Assembly: GCA_050251635.1 (NCBI GenBank)
Contig: JBFWML010000004.1
Location: forward strand, 1 to 64,000
Length of the DNA: 64,000 nucleotides
Reading direction: 5' to 3'
Source of the DNA: JBFWML01 sp050251635
GTDB lineage: Bacteria; Campylobacterota; Campylobacteria; Campylobacterales; SZUA-545
In this document: piece after piece, positions 61,387 to 64,000 of the stretch
Layout of the letters: every line of letters starts with the position of its first letter
How positions within the stretch are numbered: position 1 is the first letter of the stretch
The notes under the pieces: model-generated
Told to the model about the DNA's origin: nothing
The model's database searches: none
What the model saw: only the letters and a program-made list of their open reading frames with translations
Position numbers and translations under genes: made by a program

Positions 61387-62392
61387 AAGGGTTTCCCTCG
61401 GACTGGACGACACGCCGGGAAATAGGAGGAAAGCCGAAAAGCTGCTTCCTGAAATGATTACCGGCTTACTTAGCGGCAGTTTCGTCAAAGGCCGCTCGGT
61501 TCAATACTATGCCGATCTCTACTTCAAGCAGAAGCAAAGAGACGGGATGAGGGCGGCGACGATTTATCAGAATCAGCGCATTGCCAAAAAGTTCCTTGAC
61601 AGTTACGGCTCACGCCCGATTCACGGCATAACCGCCCAAGAGGTGCGCGATTGGTTCCGCAAAAGGCTGGACGACAAATCGGCGGCAACCTTTCGCAATT
61701 ACCACAGCGTTGTCCACGGAATTTTCGAGGAGGCGCTGCTGGACGAGGAAATACAAGCCAACCCTGTCGCAAAAGTTCGCAAGCCCAAGATGCGCGGCAC
61801 ACAAAAGCCGCCAGATCCGTTTTCGCCCCAAGAGGTGCGGCAACTGATCGAAGGGACGGAGGGCTGGCTACGAAACCTAATCGCCCTCATGTTCTTAAGC
61901 GGTATCCGTACGGGCGAAGCGCTCGGTCTGCGTTGGGAGAATGTGGACTTCAACGAGCGAGAGATTCGCATTTATGAGGCTCGGCGCAAGGGCTATAGCG
62001 GCGATACAAAGACGGAAGGCTCGCGGCGCATCCTGCCGCTGCTGGACGCGCTACTGCCCTATATGCAAGCGCAACGTCGTCTTACAGGCGCGCATCCGTC
62101 CGGGTTTGTCTTTGTGGCGGAAAGAAGCGACGCACCCTGGAAGGATTCAAGCCGGATTACCGCCTACCATTGGTATCCACTGCTTGAGCGTTTAGGCATG
62201 AGGCGGCGGATTATGTATCAATTGCGCCACAGCTTTGCGATTGCGGCGATTGATACGGGAAGCCTGCCCGTTTCGAGGATTGCGCAAATGATGGGTCACA
62301 CGAGCACCCAGATGATTTTTCAGCGTTACGGAAAGTTCATTAGATCGGAGAAGATTTCGGTCGATTTGGGCTTTAATCTGTTGTCAGCATAG
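61322..62392 (+). CDS. int: tyrosine recombinase (integrase)
   Basis: 356 residues: an N-terminal arm-binding-like part (1-55), a SAM-like core-binding domain (about 60-155) and a catalytic domain with Arg196 (SGIRTGE), Lys230, Tyr299-Gln-Leu-Arg302-His303 (the usual first His of HxxRH is Tyr), His326 (MGHTST) and the nucleophile Tyr336 (QRYGKF). GTG 61322 follows AAAGGAGG. It integrates into and excises from the tRNA-fMet 3' end. The stop codon lies inside the right arm-type repeat. Confidence 0.93.
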   Translation: MASIFAQRGKLYANLSKSGRRERVSLGLDDTPGNRRKAEKLLPEMITGLLSGSFVKGRSVQYYADLYFKQKQRDGMRAATIYQNQRIAKKFLDSYGSRPIHGITAQEVRDWFRKRLDDKSAATFRNYHSVVHGIFEEALLDEEIQANPVAKVRKPKMRGTQKPPDPFSPQEVRQLIEGTEGWLRNLIALMFLSGIRTGEALGLRWENVDFNEREIRIYEARRKGYSGDTKTEGSRRILPLLDALLPYMQAQRRLTGAHPSGFVFVAERSDAPWKDSSRITAYHWYPLLERLGMRRRIMYQLRHSFAIAAIDTGSLPVSRIAQMMGHTSTQMIFQRYGKFIRSEKISVDLGFNLLSA

Positions 62393-62400
62393 CGTCAGCA
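62383..62400 (+). repeat. right arm-type integrase site
   Basis: Identical 18-bp copy of 60153-60170, 43 bases from the core repeat. It includes the integrase stop codon. Confidence 0.7.
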
Positions 62401-62444
62401 TTTTGACCTAGCACCCGACAAACCCGCATGAATAGAGGGAAAAT

Positions 62445-62521
<77 letters not shown>

Positions 62522-62546
62522 ACAACCATAAAAGAAGAAACGAATT

Positions 62547-62620
62547 TGGCTGGGGTACAAGGATTCGAACCTCAATTAACTGGACCAAAACCAGCTGTCC
62601 TGCCGTTAGACGATACCCCA
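62547..62620 (-). tRNA. tRNA-Gln (UUG)
   Basis: Minus strand: TGGGGTA...TACCCCA acceptor stem, anticodon loop TTTTGGT (UUG), T loop GTTCGAATC, CCA encoded; 74 bases. Charged via Glu-tRNA(Gln) and GatCAB in this phylum (gatB is in this window). Co-transcribed with tRNA-fMet 25 bases downstream. Confidence 0.95.
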
Positions 62621-62639
62621 ACACCAAAATCGAGCCGGA

Positions 62640-62668
62640 ATTATAACGCCTAACTTTTCTAAAGTCAA
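62640..62668 (-). promoter_or_regulatory. strong sigma-70 promoter of the two tRNA genes
   Basis: TTGACT (62668-62663), 17 bases, TATAAT (62645-62640) on the minus strand. It is the best -35/-10 pair I see in the window, and unlike the others it has a clear -35. The predicted start lies about 12 bases ahead of tRNA-Gln. Confidence 0.8.
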
Positions 62669-62756
62669 GGCATGTTTGAGAATTCTTTTTTTAACCGCCC
62701 TTTCGGAGAGTTCTGGCAAAATCCGCCCTTAAGTTTTGCCCCATCGAAGGATTGCC

Positions 62757-64000
62757 GTGGATTATTTAGAGATTACCGGAGGACACAAGCTGGGAGGCAA
62801 ACTGACCGTTTCGGGCGCGAAGAATGCCGCGCTGCCTATTTTGGCCGCGACCATTCTGGCTAAAAATTCCGTTTGCATCCGCAACCTGCCCAAAGTAGCC
62901 GACGTTCAGACTTTTTTAAAGCTTATCAAACTCCTTGGCGGCGATTACGGCTGGGACGAGGCGCGTCATTGCTTCGATGTCTCCACGGCCAGCCTAAACA
63001 GCACCACCGCCACCTATGAAATCGTCAAAACGATGCGCGCCTCCATCCTGGTGCTCGGCCCGCTTTTGGCCCGCTTCCGGGAGTGCCGCGTCTCCCTGCC
63101 CGGCGGTTGCGCCATCGGTCAGCGGCCCGTGGATCTGCACCTGAAGGCCATGGAACGCATGGGAGCCGAAATCACGATCGAAGAGGGCTACATCCACGCC
63201 AAAGCGCCCCACGGACTCAAGGGCGCAACGATTATCTTCGACAAAATCACCGTCACCGGCAGCGAAAACGTCATCATGGCTGCGGCGCTGGCCAAGGGCA
63301 AAACCAAGATTGTCAACTGCGCCAAAGAACCGGAGGTGGTTCAACTGTGCGAAATTCTGGCCGAAGCGGGCGTGCGTATGCACGGAATTGGCACCGATGA
63401 GCTGGAAATCGAAGGAACCGACGGCGCTTTGCTGGAGTTTTCGCCCATCCATGTGATAGCCGATCGGATCGAAGCGGGCACCTACCTCTGCGCCGCCGCC
63501 ATCACGCAGAGCGTCGTCACCCTGTGCGGTGTCAGGCCCGATCATCTCGAAGCCGTGACCAGCAAACTGATCGACATGGGTTTTGGCATCGGGATCGAGG
63601 AGGATGCCATCACCCTTCTGCCCGCCGAAAAAATCCGGCCCACGCAGATTGTTACCACCGAATACCCCGGTTTTCCCACCGATATGCAGGCGCAGTTTAT
63701 GGCGCTGGCAACGCAGGCTGAAGGCAGCAGCGTCATTGAAGAGCGGTTGTTTGAAAACCGCTTCATGCATGTGAGCGAATTGCAGCGCATGGGCGCAAAG
63801 ATTACGCTTCGGGGCAACACCGCCACCGTCACCGGCCCGGTAAAGCTGACCGGCGCCGACGTGATGGCCACCGATCTGCGCGCCTCAAGCGCCTTGGTTC
63901 TGGCCGCCTTGGCGGCAGAGGGTAAGACCCGTATTCACCGCATCTACCATCTCGATCGCGGCTACGAAAAACTGGAAGAGAAACTAGGCAAACTGGGAGC
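62757..64000 (+). CDS. murA: UDP-N-acetylglucosamine 1-carboxyvinyltransferase MurA (3' truncated by window)
   Basis: The first committed step of peptidoglycan synthesis: adds enolpyruvate from PEP to UDP-GlcNAc. GTG 62757 (GAAGGA five bases upstream) opens [26 protein letters not shown]; the flexible loop [14 protein letters not shown] holds the catalytic Cys118, the target of fosfomycin in sensitive enzymes. Later motifs DRIEAGTYL and [18 protein letters not shown] are intact. 414 codons are visible of an expected 420 or so, so only the very end is missing. Confidence 0.97.
   Translation, partial: MDYLEITGGHKLGGKLTVSGAKNAALPILAATILAKNSVCIRNLPKVADVQTFLKLIKLLGGDYGWDEARHCFDVSTASLNSTTATYEIVKTMRASILVLGPLLARFRECRVSLPGGCAIGQRPVDLHLKAMERMGAEITIEEGYIHAKAPHGLKGATIIFDKITVTGSENVIMAAALAKGKTKIVNCAKEPEVVQLCEILAEAGVRMHGIGTDELEIEGTDGALLEFSPIHVIADRIEAGTYLCAAAITQSVVTLCGVRPDHLEAVTSKLIDMGFGIGIEEDAITLLPAEKIRPTQIVTTEYPGFPTDMQAQFMALATQAEGSSVIEERLFENRFMHVSELQRMGAKITLRGNTATVTGPVKLTGADVMATDLRASSALVLAALAAEGKTRIHRIYHLDRGYEKLEEKLGKLG

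Overview
The window comes from a Campylobacterota (former Epsilonproteobacteria) chromosome that is unusually GC-rich for that phylum (mid-50s percent by eye). Four things support this. A block mrp - ispDF - HP1021-like orphan regulator - sat-like - pgpA is recalled from Campylobacter. There is an icd / mdh-fumC-sucCD-oorDABC cluster of the reductive-TCA type, with a monomeric isocitrate dehydrogenase. ispDF is fused. Many promoters show only a -10 box (TATAAT, TAGAAT, TACAAT) without a clear -35. I cannot name the genus; a free-living, probably sulfur- or hydrogen-oxidising autotroph is an inference from the TCA genes.

Layout. 1-11 kb: a DUF342-like gene fragment, a DAACS symporter, an SLAC1/TDT channel, several envelope proteins, lpxB, an ARMT1-like and a DUF2779 gene, and htpX. 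11-19 kb: a chain-length determinant, tRNA-Ser, a very acidic small protein, then a leftward run LOG - 2-hydroxyacid dehydrogenase - mgtE - pgpA - sat-like - orphan regulator - ispDF. 19-22 kb: a structured non-coding RNA candidate, then thiC-mrp. 22-34 kb: a KefB-type antiporter, a frameshifted chemoreceptor under a sigma-28-like promoter, ridA, gatB, thiE, atpB, glyS, and a cyclic-nucleotide-binding protein. 33-38 kb: an oxidoreductase and a four-gene lipoprotein operon with lpoB. 38-48 kb: rnpB and the TCA cluster. 48-59 kb: mltG, an AsmA/YhdP-like protein, a LolC/E-type permease, secA, a DUF455 protein, a beta-propeller/alpha-helical protein and a CinA-N protein. 60-62.5 kb: a 2.4-kb integrative element in the initiator tRNA gene. 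It is followed by tRNA-Gln and the start of murA.

Central carbon metabolism dominates the middle. oorDABC (2-oxoglutarate:ferredoxin oxidoreductase), sucCD, fumC, mdh and icd interconvert malate, fumarate, succinyl-CoA, 2-oxoglutarate and isocitrate, reversibly in autotrophs. The leader in front of mdh, the first gene of this operon, can form an H-type pseudoknot that ends next to the ribosome binding site and competes with a GNRA-loop hairpin. I regard this as the best candidate for an undescribed regulatory system here.

The only clear accessory region is the 60-62.5 kb element. It has a tyrosine integrase, an excisionase-like HTH gene, a divergent small putative DNA-binding gene, paired arm-type repeats near both ends, and a gene-free stretch packed with hairpins. 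No CRISPR array, insertion sequence or rRNA gene was seen.
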